Source of the DNA: Halovenus sp037080055
GTDB taxonomy: Archaea; Halobacteriota; Halobacteria; Halobacteriales; Haloarculaceae
Assembly (NCBI RefSeq): GCF_037080055.1
Contig: NZ_JBAOJI010000003.1
Coordinates: 186,001 to 250,000 of the forward strand
Length of the DNA stretch: 64,000 bases
Direction: 5' to 3'
In this document: one piece after another, positions 25,789 to 34,190 of the stretch
Layout of the letters: every line of letters starts with the position of its first letter
How positions within the stretch are numbered: the stretch's first letter is position 1
The notes under the pieces: model-generated
What the model was told of the DNA's origin: nothing
The model's input: the letters and a program-made list of their open reading frames with translations, nothing else
Database searches by the model: none
Program-made: the position numbers and the translations under genes

Positions 25789-26025
25789 ATGCCCGCAGTT
25801 GATATCACAGACCTGTCGCCGCTGGCCTGGCGGCTTCTCCGAGTCGCAGCCGGATACGAACAGCGGACTGTCGAAAAAGAGATTGACGGAATCCTGCAGG
25901 CGCACGTCTCCATGCTCGAATCTGGAACGCGCTCGCTCTCCCAGCCTCGAAGACAGGAAATCTTCGATCTCTACGCCGCCGAACTGACCGACGAACAGAT
26001 CCATGCCCTCGCAACGCATTTCTGA
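25789..26025 (+). CDS. Small helix-turn-helix protein
   Basis: 78 residues, predicted all-helical. ITDLSPLAWRLLRVAAGYEQ, VEKEIDGILQAHVSMLESGT and PRRQEIFDLYAAELTDEQIH suggest an XRE-like HTH in which IDGILQAHVSMLESG is the recognition region. TTTTAT sits about 30 bases before the ATG, so it is probably leaderless. It lies between the hairpin-rich tRNA-downstream tract and a transporter gene. DNA binding is inferred only. Confidence 0.7.
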   Translation: MPAVDITDLSPLAWRLLRVAAGYEQRTVEKEIDGILQAHVSMLESGTRSLSQPRRQEIFDLYAAELTDEQIHALATHF

Positions 26026-26062
26026 GCGAGTTCGACAACGCCATCCGCTAACAAGATTTTCG

Positions 26063-26077
26063 TAAATATTAATTATA
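26063..26077 (+). promoter_or_regulatory. Promoter region of the SLC13 transporter gene
   Basis: TAAATATTAATTATA lies 25-39 bases before the ATG at 26102. It is the most AT-rich stretch in the gap and positioned as a TATA/BRE core promoter. Confidence 0.5.
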
Positions 26078-26101
26078 CAGTTCCGCTACCGGCGTGTATC
26101 A

Positions 26102-27727
26102 ATGATACAGGCAGGTCTCACACAAGCACAACGACGGTTGGTACTGTTCACAGCAGCGATCGTTGGCACGGCAGTGGTCGCTGCGTTGCCCTCGCCCGAG
26201 GGGCTGTCGATCAGGGGACAATACGCAATGGCAACGATGTTCTTTGCCGGGTTCCTGTGGGTGACTGGGGCGCTCCCGCTTGCGGTGACAGCGGTATCGA
26301 TTCCGTTCGTGTTGACCGCGCTGGGCGTGTACGCGAACCTCGATATGGCACTGCGAGGATTCGCCGATCACCTCATTTTCCTGTTCATCGCTGGCTTCAT
26401 GCTCGCGAATGCACTGCAGAAGTACGATATCGACCGTCGGATCGCGCTGTGGCTGATGTCGAAGATGGGCACGTCGCCGCGGCGTCTCGTCGCTGCGGTG
26501 ATGGTCGCGACTGCCGGGCTCTCGATGTGGGTCTCGAACACGGCGACGGCCGCCATGATGACACCGATTGCGCTGGGCGTTCTCTCCCAGGTCGTCGGTC
26601 GTGAGAACGTCTCCGCCGCCGCGGTGGATCCGAATACGGATCTCGACTCCGACATCGCTGCCGATGGGAGCGCCGAAATCGGCGCCGTCGACGAGTCGTT
26701 CACGAACCTCCAGATTTCGATGCTCCTCGGCACAGCCTACGCCGCCAGTATCGGTGGTGTCGGGACACTCATCGGGACGCCGCCGAACGCAATCCTCGCC
26801 GCTCAACTCAACGAGATTCTCGGTTACGAAATCGGGTTCGCCCAGTGGCTGCTGATCGGCCTGCCGATCGTCGTCGTGACGCTTCCACTCGCGTGGTATC
26901 TGCTCACCTATCGGATCTATCCGCCAGAGATCTCCAATGTCGAAGCCGCTCGGGAGGAAGCGCAGCGCTATCTCGAAGAAGAGGGAACGCTGAGTACGCG
27001 CGGCAAACGCGTCGCGTACATCTTCGTCGCGACGGCTGCGCTGTGGGTAATCGGTGGATTGGGTGAACTACTCGCCCCGTATCTCCCCGCGGTCTGGGCG
27101 ACGACGATTTTCGGTGGCGAGGGACTGACGGTGTTCGGCGTCGAGGGCCATCAAGGGATGCTCTACTACGTGATGGTCGGGCTGGCGGCGATTCCCGCGC
27201 TCGTGCTCGCGGATACGATGGAGTGGGACGAACTGGCCGATATCGACTGGGGGACGATTCTGCTGTTCGGCGGCGGCATCGCGCTCGCCAACGCCTTGGC
27301 GACGACGGGAGCGACCAACTGGATCGCCGACTCCGTGTTCACTTCGCTGACTGGCGCCCCAATCGTCCTCGTGGTCGCAGTGATCGTTCTCCTCGTCATC
27401 TTCCTCACAGAGATGACCTCGAACACGGCGACTGCGACCATCATTATCCCGATCCTCATCAGTATCGGCGGCGTCTTCGCCACGACGCTCGGCCTCGCAG
27501 ACGTATCGGCAGCGGTGTTCCTCTCGGTATCGGGGGCTGTCGCTGCGAGCTTCGCGTTCGCGCTTCCGGTTGCGACACCACCGAATGCAATTGTCTTCGG
27601 CTCTGGCTATCTCAAACAGCGACACATGATGAAAGCTGGTGTCATCCTGAACATCGTGATGACTGCAGTGCTGACCGGCCTCATCTGGCTGCTGTTTCGG
27701 TTCGTCTGGCCGGTCGTGCTCTGGTGA
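26102..27727 (+). CDS. SLC13/DASS family anion:sodium symporter
   Basis: 541 residues and about 12-14 membrane helices. It has the duplicated DASS signature: SNTATAAMMTPIALG in the first half and TSNTATATIIIPILISIGG in the second, each preceding a helical hairpin of the substrate site; IGTPPNAILA and ATPPNAIVFG are the matching second motifs. The family takes up dicarboxylates, citrate or sulfate with sodium. Between the halves is an acidic loop (residues 170-200). Substrate cannot be told from sequence. Confidence 0.9.
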   Translation: MIQAGLTQAQRRLVLFTAAIVGTAVVAALPSPEGLSIRGQYAMATMFFAGFLWVTGALPLAVTAVSIPFVLTALGVYANLDMALRGFADHLIFLFIAGFMLANALQKYDIDRRIALWLMSKMGTSPRRLVAAVMVATAGLSMWVSNTATAAMMTPIALGVLSQVVGRENVSAAAVDPNTDLDSDIAADGSAEIGAVDESFTNLQISMLLGTAYAASIGGVGTLIGTPPNAILAAQLNEILGYEIGFAQWLLIGLPIVVVTLPLAWYLLTYRIYPPEISNVEAAREEAQRYLEEEGTLSTRGKRVAYIFVATAALWVIGGLGELLAPYLPAVWATTIFGGEGLTVFGVEGHQGMLYYVMVGLAAIPALVLADTMEWDELADIDWGTILLFGGGIALANALATTGATNWIADSVFTSLTGAPIVLVVAVIVLLVIFLTEMTSNTATATIIIPILISIGGVFATTLGLADVSAAVFLSVSGAVAASFAFALPVATPPNAIVFGSGYLKQRHMMKAGVILNIVMTAVLTGLIWLLFRFVWPVVLW

Positions 27728-27862
27728 GTCACTGCCGTCGGTTTTCGATCCGTCTCGCGTGTCTCGTCCTGCTGGGAGGAATTGGCCGGGTTCCAATAGC
27801 GTAACTATTACCAAGTGACAAGTACACAAAACCTTTTGAGAAACAATTTAAAATATGAGGAC

Positions 27863-28558
27863 ATGTCATCTGATGGTCCGGGAAATAGACAGCGTGACCG
27901 GAGCGATCAGCGGGCAAATCAACCACGGGGTGGGCAGCCATCCAACCAATCCCGTGGTGGGCAGCAGCCGAGGGGTGCCCAGCAACAGCCTCGGCAGTCT
28001 CGCCAGCCCCAGCGGGGGCCGTCCCGCGGACAGCAACAGAACACGTCCAGTGTCGACTTCAGCACACTCCCGTGGATCTCGGGTGCGATCAACGGCGTGG
28101 CCTACTTCATCAGTTCCTATCTCGTTCTTGGGTTGATCTTCATCGGCGATTTCTTCTACTCACTGGGCGATACCTTCGAGCCGAACGCGGACTTTTTCAT
28201 CTACGGCGTCGGGTGGAAGATCTACGACAGCTATCTCGTGGCTGTGCCAGAAAATTTCAGCGTGTTGAGCGAGGAGTTTCTCGTGCCGTCGATCGCGTAT
28301 ACGCTGCTGGCAGGATTCTTCCTGTTTCTCGCCGGGCGCTCGGTCGCCCGCACGAACGGGACCTTCGAGACGCCAAACGTCCAAATGGCACTCTACGGGG
28401 CGACGGTGGCGGTGGGATACGCCATCGCAGCAGCTATCGGCGCGATTGCACTCGAACACAACGGCACCAGCCCGGATCTGATCGAGTCAATCGTGTTGAT
28501 CGGTCTCGTCTTCCCGGCGGTATTCGGCGGACTGGGCGGCTATCTCGCAAAACGCTAG
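27863..28558 (+). CDS. Membrane protein with Q/R/G-rich N-terminal tail
   Basis: 231 residues from ATG 27863. The first 70 residues are a low-complexity, basic-polar tail of Gln, Arg, Gly, Ser and Pro (SNQSRGGQQPRGAQQQPRQS), unusual in an acidic proteome. Four membrane helices follow (about 80-105, 140-165, 175-195 and 205-225 by hydropathy). It may belong to a haloarchaeal transporter-annotated family, but I cannot assign it. An AT-rich tract (TTTAAAATA) sits 8-16 bases before the start. Confidence 0.75.
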   Translation: MSSDGPGNRQRDRSDQRANQPRGGQPSNQSRGGQQPRGAQQQPRQSRQPQRGPSRGQQQNTSSVDFSTLPWISGAINGVAYFISSYLVLGLIFIGDFFYSLGDTFEPNADFFIYGVGWKIYDSYLVAVPENFSVLSEEFLVPSIAYTLLAGFFLFLAGRSVARTNGTFETPNVQMALYGATVAVGYAIAAAIGAIALEHNGTSPDLIESIVLIGLVFPAVFGGLGGYLAKR

Positions 28559-28587
28559 CGGACCGGACTTGCCGTTTCGAGTTCAGA

Positions 28588-29457
28588 TCACTCTTGATCG
28601 GGAACTAACAGGACCGGCACCGGGGCGGATCGGATCACCTTCGTGCTCACACCGCCCAACACGTACCGACTGAAATCTGTCTCTCCGCGGGTCCCTAGAA
28701 CGATAAGATCGATATCGTGTTCGGTAACGTACGTGTGTAGTTCCCGGTAGGGCCGCCCGTAGGCGACGGCTGAGGTCACTGACTCGATGCCGCCCTCCCT
28801 GGCGGTTGCCGCCGCAGTATCGAGAATCTCCGTTGCCTGCGCTTCGAGTTTGTCGCTGGCGACCGTCGACCGCACGTCGAGACCGAGTGTAGTAGTCTCG
28901 ACAACCGTCAGCAGGTGCAACCCCGCTCCGATCGCGTCGCCAAGTGCGGTCGCCTCTTCGAGTGCCAGGTCTGCACATCGACTGCCGTCCGTCGGAAGCA
29001 GGAGGTCGGACGGCGGATAGACGAACTCACCGCCCTCGCTCGGGGTCACGGTGAGAACAGGGATCGACGCCGTACTGACGACACGTTCGGTCACGCTTCC
29101 GAGCAAGTGCCGTTTGAGTCCGTCTCGTCCGTGCGTCGGCATGACGATCAGATCGATGTCGTATTCGTCGGCGTATTCGACGATCATATCGGCGGGGGCT
29201 CCTTGCTGCACGTCAGTCACGACAGAAACATCGGCCGCCTCCGCTCGTTCTTCCAACTCGTCGACGTACTGTTTGCCCTCCTCTTCGAGAACGTCGACGA
29301 CGCTACCCCCGACGTTGGTCGTACTGACAACCGACGAATCCGCCACGTGCAACAGGTGAACCGTCACGTCGTGAGCGGAGGCAATCGAGAGCGCGTACTC
29401 GAAGGCTGCGGCGGCCGTCTCGCTCCCGTCTGTCGGAAAGAGGATCCGATCGTACAT
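28588..29457 (-). CDS. Tandem universal stress protein (two UspA domains)
   Basis: 289 residues: two UspA domains in tandem. Each begins with a P-loop-like strand (ILFPTDGSETAAAAFEYAL; LLLPTDGSRCADLALEEA) and ends with the ATP-binding G-2x-G-9x-G-S/T pattern: MPTHGRDGLKRHLLGSVTE in the first and LGTRGETDFSRYVLGGVSTK in the second. Both sites look competent for ATP. It is the first gene of an island of stress genes on the minus strand. Confidence 0.93.
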   Translation of the reverse strand: MYDRILFPTDGSETAAAAFEYALSIASAHDVTVHLLHVADSSVVSTTNVGGSVVDVLEEEGKQYVDELEERAEAADVSVVTDVQQGAPADMIVEYADEYDIDLIVMPTHGRDGLKRHLLGSVTERVVSTASIPVLTVTPSEGGEFVYPPSDLLLPTDGSRCADLALEEATALGDAIGAGLHLLTVVETTTLGLDVRSTVASDKLEAQATEILDTAAATAREGGIESVTSAVAYGRPYRELHTYVTEHDIDLIVLGTRGETDFSRYVLGGVSTKVIRSAPVPVLLVPDQE

Positions 29458-29524
29458 ACCGTATCATTCGACAACATGTGTTAAATATCTCCTGCTGGTG
29501 TCAGTGCCGGCCACGGATCGGTGG

Positions 29525-30016
29525 TTACTCCGCCGTATCAGTAGATCGCTGTTGTTGCAATCCGGGCGGCAGCCCCATGTTTTTGAGGCCGATCCGTTCC
29601 TGAATCTCGAAGGCGTATAGCCGGAGTTGTCCTGCACTCCCTGCTCGCTCGAAAAGGTCGAGATGCCACGCGTTATCCAGCGCGGCGTCATTCTCGCGGA
29701 TCTCGTCTGCCGAGAGTTCGGTGATCTCGCCCCGCAAGAGGACACTCTCCCAGAAAAACACCGAATCTGCGCTGTAGGCGAGAAAGGTAGCTAACTCCGC
29801 ACGCTCGCTCAGTTCGACTTTCGTGCTCTCTCCTCCGACGAAGAAACTGAAATAGAGGCAGTCCCCACCGTCGAATCCGAACGACATCGGAATCAGATAC
29901 GGCGCGCTTTCGGTTGGAAGACCCAACACGCCCACTCCCTGGTTCGTGAGGAAATCGCCGATCTCTCCGTCGGTCATTTCCTCCAATCCGTACTCTTGTA
30001 ATGTTTCAATAGTCAT
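29525..30016 (-). CDS. Pyridoxamine 5'-phosphate oxidase-fold flavin-binding protein
   Basis: 163 residues with the split-barrel PNPOx fold: GVLGLPTESAPYLIPMSFGF (substrate strand), YFSFFVGGESTKVELSER and VLLRGEITEL. Such haloarchaeal proteins bind FMN or F420 and are often next to USP genes. The catalytic function is unknown. Here it lies between a tandem USP and a bactofilin-like gene; a paralogue follows at 30.7 kb. Confidence 0.85.
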   Translation of the reverse strand: MTIETLQEYGLEEMTDGEIGDFLTNQGVGVLGLPTESAPYLIPMSFGFDGGDCLYFSFFVGGESTKVELSERAELATFLAYSADSVFFWESVLLRGEITELSADEIRENDAALDNAWHLDLFERAGSAGQLRLYAFEIQERIGLKNMGLPPGLQQQRSTDTAE

Positions 30017-30089
30017 CTCTCTAGAGATACATCAGGATTTCCAATAAGTGGGGCGGGGCTACAGCGGCAACAGCGCGCAAGCCACGGCA

Positions 30090-30566
30090 TTACCGGTGGG
30101 TCGCTGCCGATTTGGCCTGCGCCTCGCCCAACCGAATCGTCTCGGCTCCGATCTGTGCGTCCTCGCGGATGGTTCCCTCGATACGCACGTCTCCTGCGCC
30201 GACGTCGAAATCGCCTTCGACGAGACCGCTCTCGGTGAGATAGATTGATCCCGCTCCCGTCGAGACGGTGCCTTGCACCGTCCCCGCAATCCGGATATTC
30301 CCGGCCGCCGCCTCGAAGTCACCCTCGACGACGCCACCGTTTCTGACGACAATATTGCCAGCTACCCCCGACACGTCGCCGGTAACGGTCCCCTCGATGA
30401 TGATCACGCCGTACACGCCACTGACATCTGAGACACTCTCTCCGGATTCGATGACAGTCGAGTCGCCGACACCTGACTGTGCAGCACCGACACCGGGAAC
30501 GATACTCACGACGACCACCGCAATCAGCACCGTGAGCACCCTTCGCTGTGTCGATTCCACTGACAT
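30090..30566 (-). CDS. Short bactofilin-like (polymer-forming) secreted protein
   Basis: 158 residues from ATG 30566. A signal peptide or membrane anchor covers residues 1-29 (VLTVLIAVVVVSIVPGVGAA). The rest is a repeated right-handed beta-helix of about 16-residue turns: VIIIEGTVTGDVSGVAGNIV, GGVVEGDFEAAAGNIRIAGTVQG, ESGLVEGDFDVGAGDVRIEG. This is the bactofilin/DUF583 pattern, which polymerises. The protein stops (EAQAKSAATHR) just as the next turn would begin, so it may be truncated; full-length haloarchaeal relatives are longer. Confidence 0.7.
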   Translation of the reverse strand: MSVESTQRRVLTVLIAVVVVSIVPGVGAAQSGVGDSTVIESGESVSDVSGVYGVIIIEGTVTGDVSGVAGNIVVRNGGVVEGDFEAAAGNIRIAGTVQGTVSTGAGSIYLTESGLVEGDFDVGAGDVRIEGTIREDAQIGAETIRLGEAQAKSAATHR

Positions 30567-30678
30567 ATCTCCCCTACACAGAACTTTCAAATAAGATCAT
30601 GGACAGCCCAGACAACAGAATCTCACCCGTGATCGGGCACCGACGAAGCCAGGCGATACCGATCTGTCCGGCGCTGTC

Positions 30679-31113
30679 CTACGCCTCGGCCCGTGTCGTG
30701 AATTCGTCGGGCACCAGTCGATAGAATCGGAACGTGACCTCACGGAGCGGTGCCTCGAAGATATCCACTAGCGGGATGTCCACCCGGTCGAGTCCTTCCA
30801 GCGTCTCGATTTCGATCCCTTCGCTTTCGACGTGTTCGAGTTGCCCCCTCGCAACGACGCTCCACCACCCCTCGTCTGTCTCGTCGTACGTGACAAACGA
30901 GACGTGGCCGGTATCGAGATCTGACCTCGATGACTCCGCACCGACAGCCAGCCGGAAATAGAACGTCTCTGTCGTGGCGTCGTAGCCGTACGACACCGGC
31001 ACCGAGTGTGGCGGCTCTTCACCCGTCGCGAGTGAGAGCACGCCCGTCCCCCCGTTTTTCAGAAACTCGTCACGCTGCTCTGTTGTCAGTTGGACTGGGC
31101 TCTCCTGGGACAT
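30679..31113 (-). CDS. PNPOx-fold flavin-binding protein (second copy)
   Basis: 144 residues, a second split-barrel flavin-binding protein: GTGVLSLATGEEPPHSVPVS, FYFRLAVGAESSRSDLD, HVSFVTYDETDEGWWSVVARG. It is clearly related to, but diverged from, the copy at 29.5 kb. It is flanked by the bactofilin-like gene and a decaying region. Cofactor and substrate unknown. Confidence 0.85.
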   Translation of the reverse strand: MSQESPVQLTTEQRDEFLKNGGTGVLSLATGEEPPHSVPVSYGYDATTETFYFRLAVGAESSRSDLDTGHVSFVTYDETDEGWWSVVARGQLEHVESEGIEIETLEGLDRVDIPLVDIFEAPLREVTFRFYRLVPDEFTTRAEA

Positions 31114-31213
31114 ACGTAATATGACGGCTGGACTGCTGATAAACCTACATTGCTGTTACGAGACTGATGAAAAATCGATTGATCGTGTATGCTCCGGGAG
31201 CGACGGGTAGTGT

Positions 31214-31378
31214 TCACCCCGGGAGAACAATGTTGATGACGGCGACGACCAACCCAGCCAGTGCCATCCGGATCGCCGCGACGTACCACCGCTGGTCGGA
31301 GATCGAACGCAGATACGCTTCGAAGACTCCGAGATTTCCGATGTCGAGAGCGCCAGAACCCACCGCGGTTTCGGTCAT
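31214..31378 (-). CDS. Possible 54-residue membrane protein or C-terminal remnant
   Basis: A frame from ATG 31378 gives 54 residues. The last 30 form one hydrophobic helix (RWYVAAIRMALAGLVVAVIN). The pattern recalls the final helix of VIT1/CCC1-type membrane proteins, but the resemblance is weak. It could be a small gene or the tail of a lost one; no promoter is evident. Confidence 0.35.
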   Translation of the reverse strand: MTETAVGSGALDIGNLGVFEAYLRSISDQRWYVAAIRMALAGLVVAVINIVLPG

Positions 31379-31489
31379 GCCTAGGATCGTCCGCTCGCAA
31401 GGGTGTGGAATAGGCGAGCTCCCCGTGGTCCCGCTGGATATGGGTATCGTCCGGATCCGTGAGCACGCTTATCGATCCGGAGAACTTCC

Positions 31490-31618
31490 GTTCTCGTCTC
31501 GGCGCGCTCGATCGCCCTCGGCGTGGCCGACTGGGGACTGGTAGGCGTCGTCCTGAGTGTTCCCCTCCCGCTGTATCTGCTGACGGCAGTCGGCGTCAAG
31601 AGATTCCGTCCGCAGTAA
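31490..31618 (+). pseudogene. C-terminal fragment of a membrane protein
   Basis: An open frame of 42 codons ending TAA at 31616-31618 reads as a hydrophobic, typically membrane-spanning segment: ARSIALGVADWGLVGVVLSV followed by PLPLYLLTAVGVKRF and a short basic end. There is no start codon at its 5' end that would give a plausible protein. This is probably the tail of a disrupted gene; the family is not identified. Confidence 0.4.
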
Positions 31619-31636
31619 TGCGACGTTTCTCGACAC

Positions 31637-32056
31637 TCACCGGATGGTTGTCACCGGAACGGGTGATCGCCTGAACACCGTTTCGGCAACGTTACCGACG
31701 AACAGACGATCGGCGAGGCTGCCACTGTGGCTCCCGATCACGACAGTGTCGTAATCCTCGGCACGGTTGAGAATTGCTCGCGCCGGACGACCGACTGCAA
31801 CGACTGTGTCGAGGTCGGCGTCGTACTCTGCCGCCAGTTCCCGGGCGCGGTCGTGAACCTTCTTCGCGCGTTCGTTCGCTGCCTCCTCGAAGTCCTCTTC
31901 GAGGGCGAGTCCAACCGCGTTGCCCATCATCCCCGACGGCTCGCCGACGATTGTGAGAACCGTGATCTCCGCATTCGGGTAGTTTTCGAGGGCGAATTCG
32001 AGGGCGTGTTCGGCCATCTCTGAGCCGTCCATCGGGACGAGCACTCGTGAGATCAT
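31637..32056 (-). CDS. Universal stress protein (single UspA domain)
   Basis: 139 residues. MISRVLVPMDGSEMAEHALE at the start, ELAAEYDADLDTVVAVGRPA in the middle, and the nucleotide motif IGSHSGSLADRLFVGNVAET at the end (G-2x-G-9x-G pattern). It is intact and likely binds ATP. Located next to a broken USP gene on the other strand (32177-32382). Confidence 0.92.
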   Translation of the reverse strand: MISRVLVPMDGSEMAEHALEFALENYPNAEITVLTIVGEPSGMMGNAVGLALEEDFEEAANERAKKVHDRARELAAEYDADLDTVVAVGRPARAILNRAEDYDTVVIGSHSGSLADRLFVGNVAETVFRRSPVPVTTIR

Positions 32057-32176
32057 ACCCTCCGTAGACGACCCAGGTCAATAAGTTATCGAGGCCGCTC
32101 CGATACCGAGTGCCGATGTCCCGTAGGACCTCTTCGAGGGCCTAGCGCATTTGGTGATGTCTCACATAGGTTCACC

Positions 32177-32382
32177 ATGGGGACCCACGTACTCGTGCCG
32201 ATAGACGGCTCACGGCAATCCTGGAACGCGCTGGATCATGCAGTCACGCGGTACAGCGGCGAGCGCCTCGCTCCATGCCGTCGATCCAGTCGAAGGGATC
32301 TACGGGGACTCCGAAGACAGGTACTACGACCAGGAGGCCCATCAGCGTGCAATCGAGAGAGGCCAACGACTCGGCGAGCAAG
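32177..32382 (+). pseudogene. Frameshifted 5' fragment of a universal stress protein gene
   Basis: From ATG 32177 the frame reads MGTHVLVPIDGSRQSWNALD and continues to RYSGERL. At about 32260 the USP-like reading continues in the +1 frame as ASLHAVDPVEGIYGDSEDRY and then ERGQRLGEQARN. The C-terminal half with the GxxG nucleotide motif is absent. One frameshift plus truncation make this a pseudogene; the intact USP at 31637-32056 is not its remaining half. Confidence 0.75.
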
Positions 32383-32550
32383 CCAGAAATCGAGGCCGAT
32401 CGCTGCTTTCGCATCGCGGGCGATTTCGATCGCTCGCTCGGGGAGATCGGCAGTCCCGTCGGCGACACTCCCGCCCAGCGAGACGTTCGTGGGCCACTCG
32501 CCCGCTTTCGCGCTTCGGTTCATCGATCCAATCACGCGGTTGGGCAAACC
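32383..32550 (-). pseudogene. Internal fragment of a RimK-like ATP-grasp gene, antisense to the USP fragment
   Basis: On the minus strand one frame reads RVIGSMNRSAKAGEWPTNVS and then LGGSVADGTADLPERAIEIA, ending at GLDFW. The order 'hydrophobic strand, basic residue, W-x-T-N-x-S-x-GG, Arg/Ala-rich helix, GLDFW' is that of the middle of RimK-type ATP-grasp ligases. No start, no C-terminal half and no stop-consistent gene is present. The junction with the USP fragment is close to 32382. This is a recombination scar rather than a gene. Confidence 0.5.
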
Positions 32551-32588
32551 ACGACGCGGCGAGTGACTCGAAAAAGGGGCGTTCTCGA

Positions 32589-34190
32589 TTACTTGCGCTT
32601 GACGTCGTCAAGCATCAGTTTGCGGAGGACGTCACCGTAGGCGGGGCGGGTGATGAGGACACCGATGAGGACGCCGACGATGGTGACGATAGCGAAGCCA
32701 CGGAGATCACCGAGGCTGAGTACCGCGAGTGGGCTCATGGCGATGATCGTCGTCCCGGCGGCCATGCCGATGATCCAGAAGGCCTTGCGGAACCGACTCT
32801 GGAATATGCGTCCAGTCTTCACCTCGTCGCGCCGTTGTAAGATCTCGTCAGCCATGATTATCAGGTCGTCTAATCCTGTCCCGATGACTGCGATGAAGCC
32901 GGCGATGTGAGAGAGATCCAGCGCCATCCCGATCGCAGCGGCGAAGCCGAGCAACAGGAACACCTCACTGGCCGCGGTGACCAGCATCGGCACGGCGACT
33001 CGAACGTCGCGGTAGAAGATGTACACCACGAGGCTCACCGACAGCCACGCGAGGAAGGCCGTCAGCAGTGCGAGCGGCTTGAACACCTGTGCAGTGCTCG
33101 GTGAGATGAAGCTGCTGGATTCGATGCTGAGCGTGGTCGGCAGCGCACCTGCCCGGAGGTCGATCTCCAGGGCACGCGCCTCGTCCATCGAGCCGGTTGT
33201 AATGCGGTACCCACCGTCGAAGTTGCCGGCTTCGAGATTAGACGCGAACTCCGCTGTGAGTCCCGCACCGCTGGTGATGTTTCCGTCGACGACCGTAATC
33301 AGGCAGTACTGATCCGGATTGGGCTGTTCGCCCTCGTCCAGCCCGGGACACTGCTGGCCGGGACTCGCGTCGGTGAATCCGGACTCGACCATCCGCTCCT
33401 GGAATCGCTCGGCAGCGTCGTCGGTCAACTGGATCGAAACGTACGGTAGCTCACTCGTCTCGTCTGCCGGAGAGGCGCCGGGGATCCGAAGCAAGTCGTT
33501 CTCCTCGAGCAGCACTTCTGTCTCCGGTGCCGTCGCGTTTTCAGTCCCGTTCGGGCTTGCGAGCAGGATCTGTACGCGACCCGGCTCACCGATCAGCTCT
33601 TCGACCTGTGTCCGGTCGGCACCCGGCACCTCGACGACGATGAAGTACTCGCCGCTGGCGGACTGGGTCGTCGTTACACTCGATCCGCCGAGACCGGTTT
33701 CGTCGATCCGTCGTTCGAGCACTTCGACCGCCTGTTCGCGAGATGTCTCGGTTACTCCGGCCCGAACGTCGTTTTCGTTCGCCTCGACACCGGCCTCGTT
33801 GAGGGCAGCGACGAACTCAGATTTGGGGACCTGTTCGGTAGTTCTGTACAACTCGATCGCATCGAGTTGTGGTCGGACGCGCACGTCGATTGGTTCGACA
33901 TCGTATTCTCCCTCCAGTTCACTCACGACCGTCGACTGGATCTCGCTGCCACTGCCCCTCTCGAACTGCACGTCTTCGGCGGCCTGTCCGTCGAGTTGGC
34001 CGCGAACACGCGTCCCGCCTGCCAGATCGAGTCCGTACTGCAGGTTCGTCGGATCGCTGAACTGCTGTGTCTGGTTGGCGGAGGTGTCCTCACCAGCGCC
34101 GGCTCCGATCGGCCCGAACAGCGCGATTGCGGCCAGCGCACAGAGGACGACCAGCATCAGGATCCGCCAGTTGTCTCGAACGTCGATCAT
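32589..34190 (-). CDS. secD: Protein-export membrane protein SecD
   Basis: 533 residues. One N-terminal helix, a large exterior domain (about 40-360) with the SecD/SecF motif GTRVRGQLDG near residue 60, then five or six helices at the C-terminus with GTGLDDLIIMADEILQRRDE. Works with SecF on the exterior side to help proteins through SecY, driven by the ion gradient. The start overlaps the secF stop by four bases. A shorter archaeal form relative to bacterial SecD. Confidence 0.96.
   Translation of the reverse strand: MIDVRDNWRILMLVVLCALAAIALFGPIGAGAGEDTSANQTQQFSDPTNLQYGLDLAGGTRVRGQLDGQAAEDVQFERGSGSEIQSTVVSELEGEYDVEPIDVRVRPQLDAIELYRTTEQVPKSEFVAALNEAGVEANENDVRAGVTETSREQAVEVLERRIDETGLGGSSVTTTQSASGEYFIVVEVPGADRTQVEELIGEPGRVQILLASPNGTENATAPETEVLLEENDLLRIPGASPADETSELPYVSIQLTDDAAERFQERMVESGFTDASPGQQCPGLDEGEQPNPDQYCLITVVDGNITSGAGLTAEFASNLEAGNFDGGYRITTGSMDEARALEIDLRAGALPTTLSIESSSFISPSTAQVFKPLALLTAFLAWLSVSLVVYIFYRDVRVAVPMLVTAASEVFLLLGFAAAIGMALDLSHIAGFIAVIGTGLDDLIIMADEILQRRDEVKTGRIFQSRFRKAFWIIGMAAGTTIIAMSPLAVLSLGDLRGFAIVTIVGVLIGVLITRPAYGDVLRKLMLDDVKRK

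Larger units (their letters stand above)
31114..31636. other. Degenerate stretch with small membrane-protein fragments
   Basis: 523 bases with no full-length gene. Two fragments show coding character: 31214-31378 on the minus strand and 31490-31618 on the plus strand (each listed). The remainder has no recognisable homology. The lack of complete genes, together with the damaged block at 32.1-32.6 kb, points to gene decay or rearrangement here. Confidence 0.55.
32057..32588. other. Intergenic block containing a mosaic of broken genes
   Basis: 532 bases between the intact USP gene and secD. It contains the 5' half of a USP gene on the plus strand, frameshifted at about 32260, joined near 32382 to an antisense fragment of an ATP-grasp gene (both listed). 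The remainder 32057-32176 and 32548-32588 shows nothing recognisable. Confidence 0.55.
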
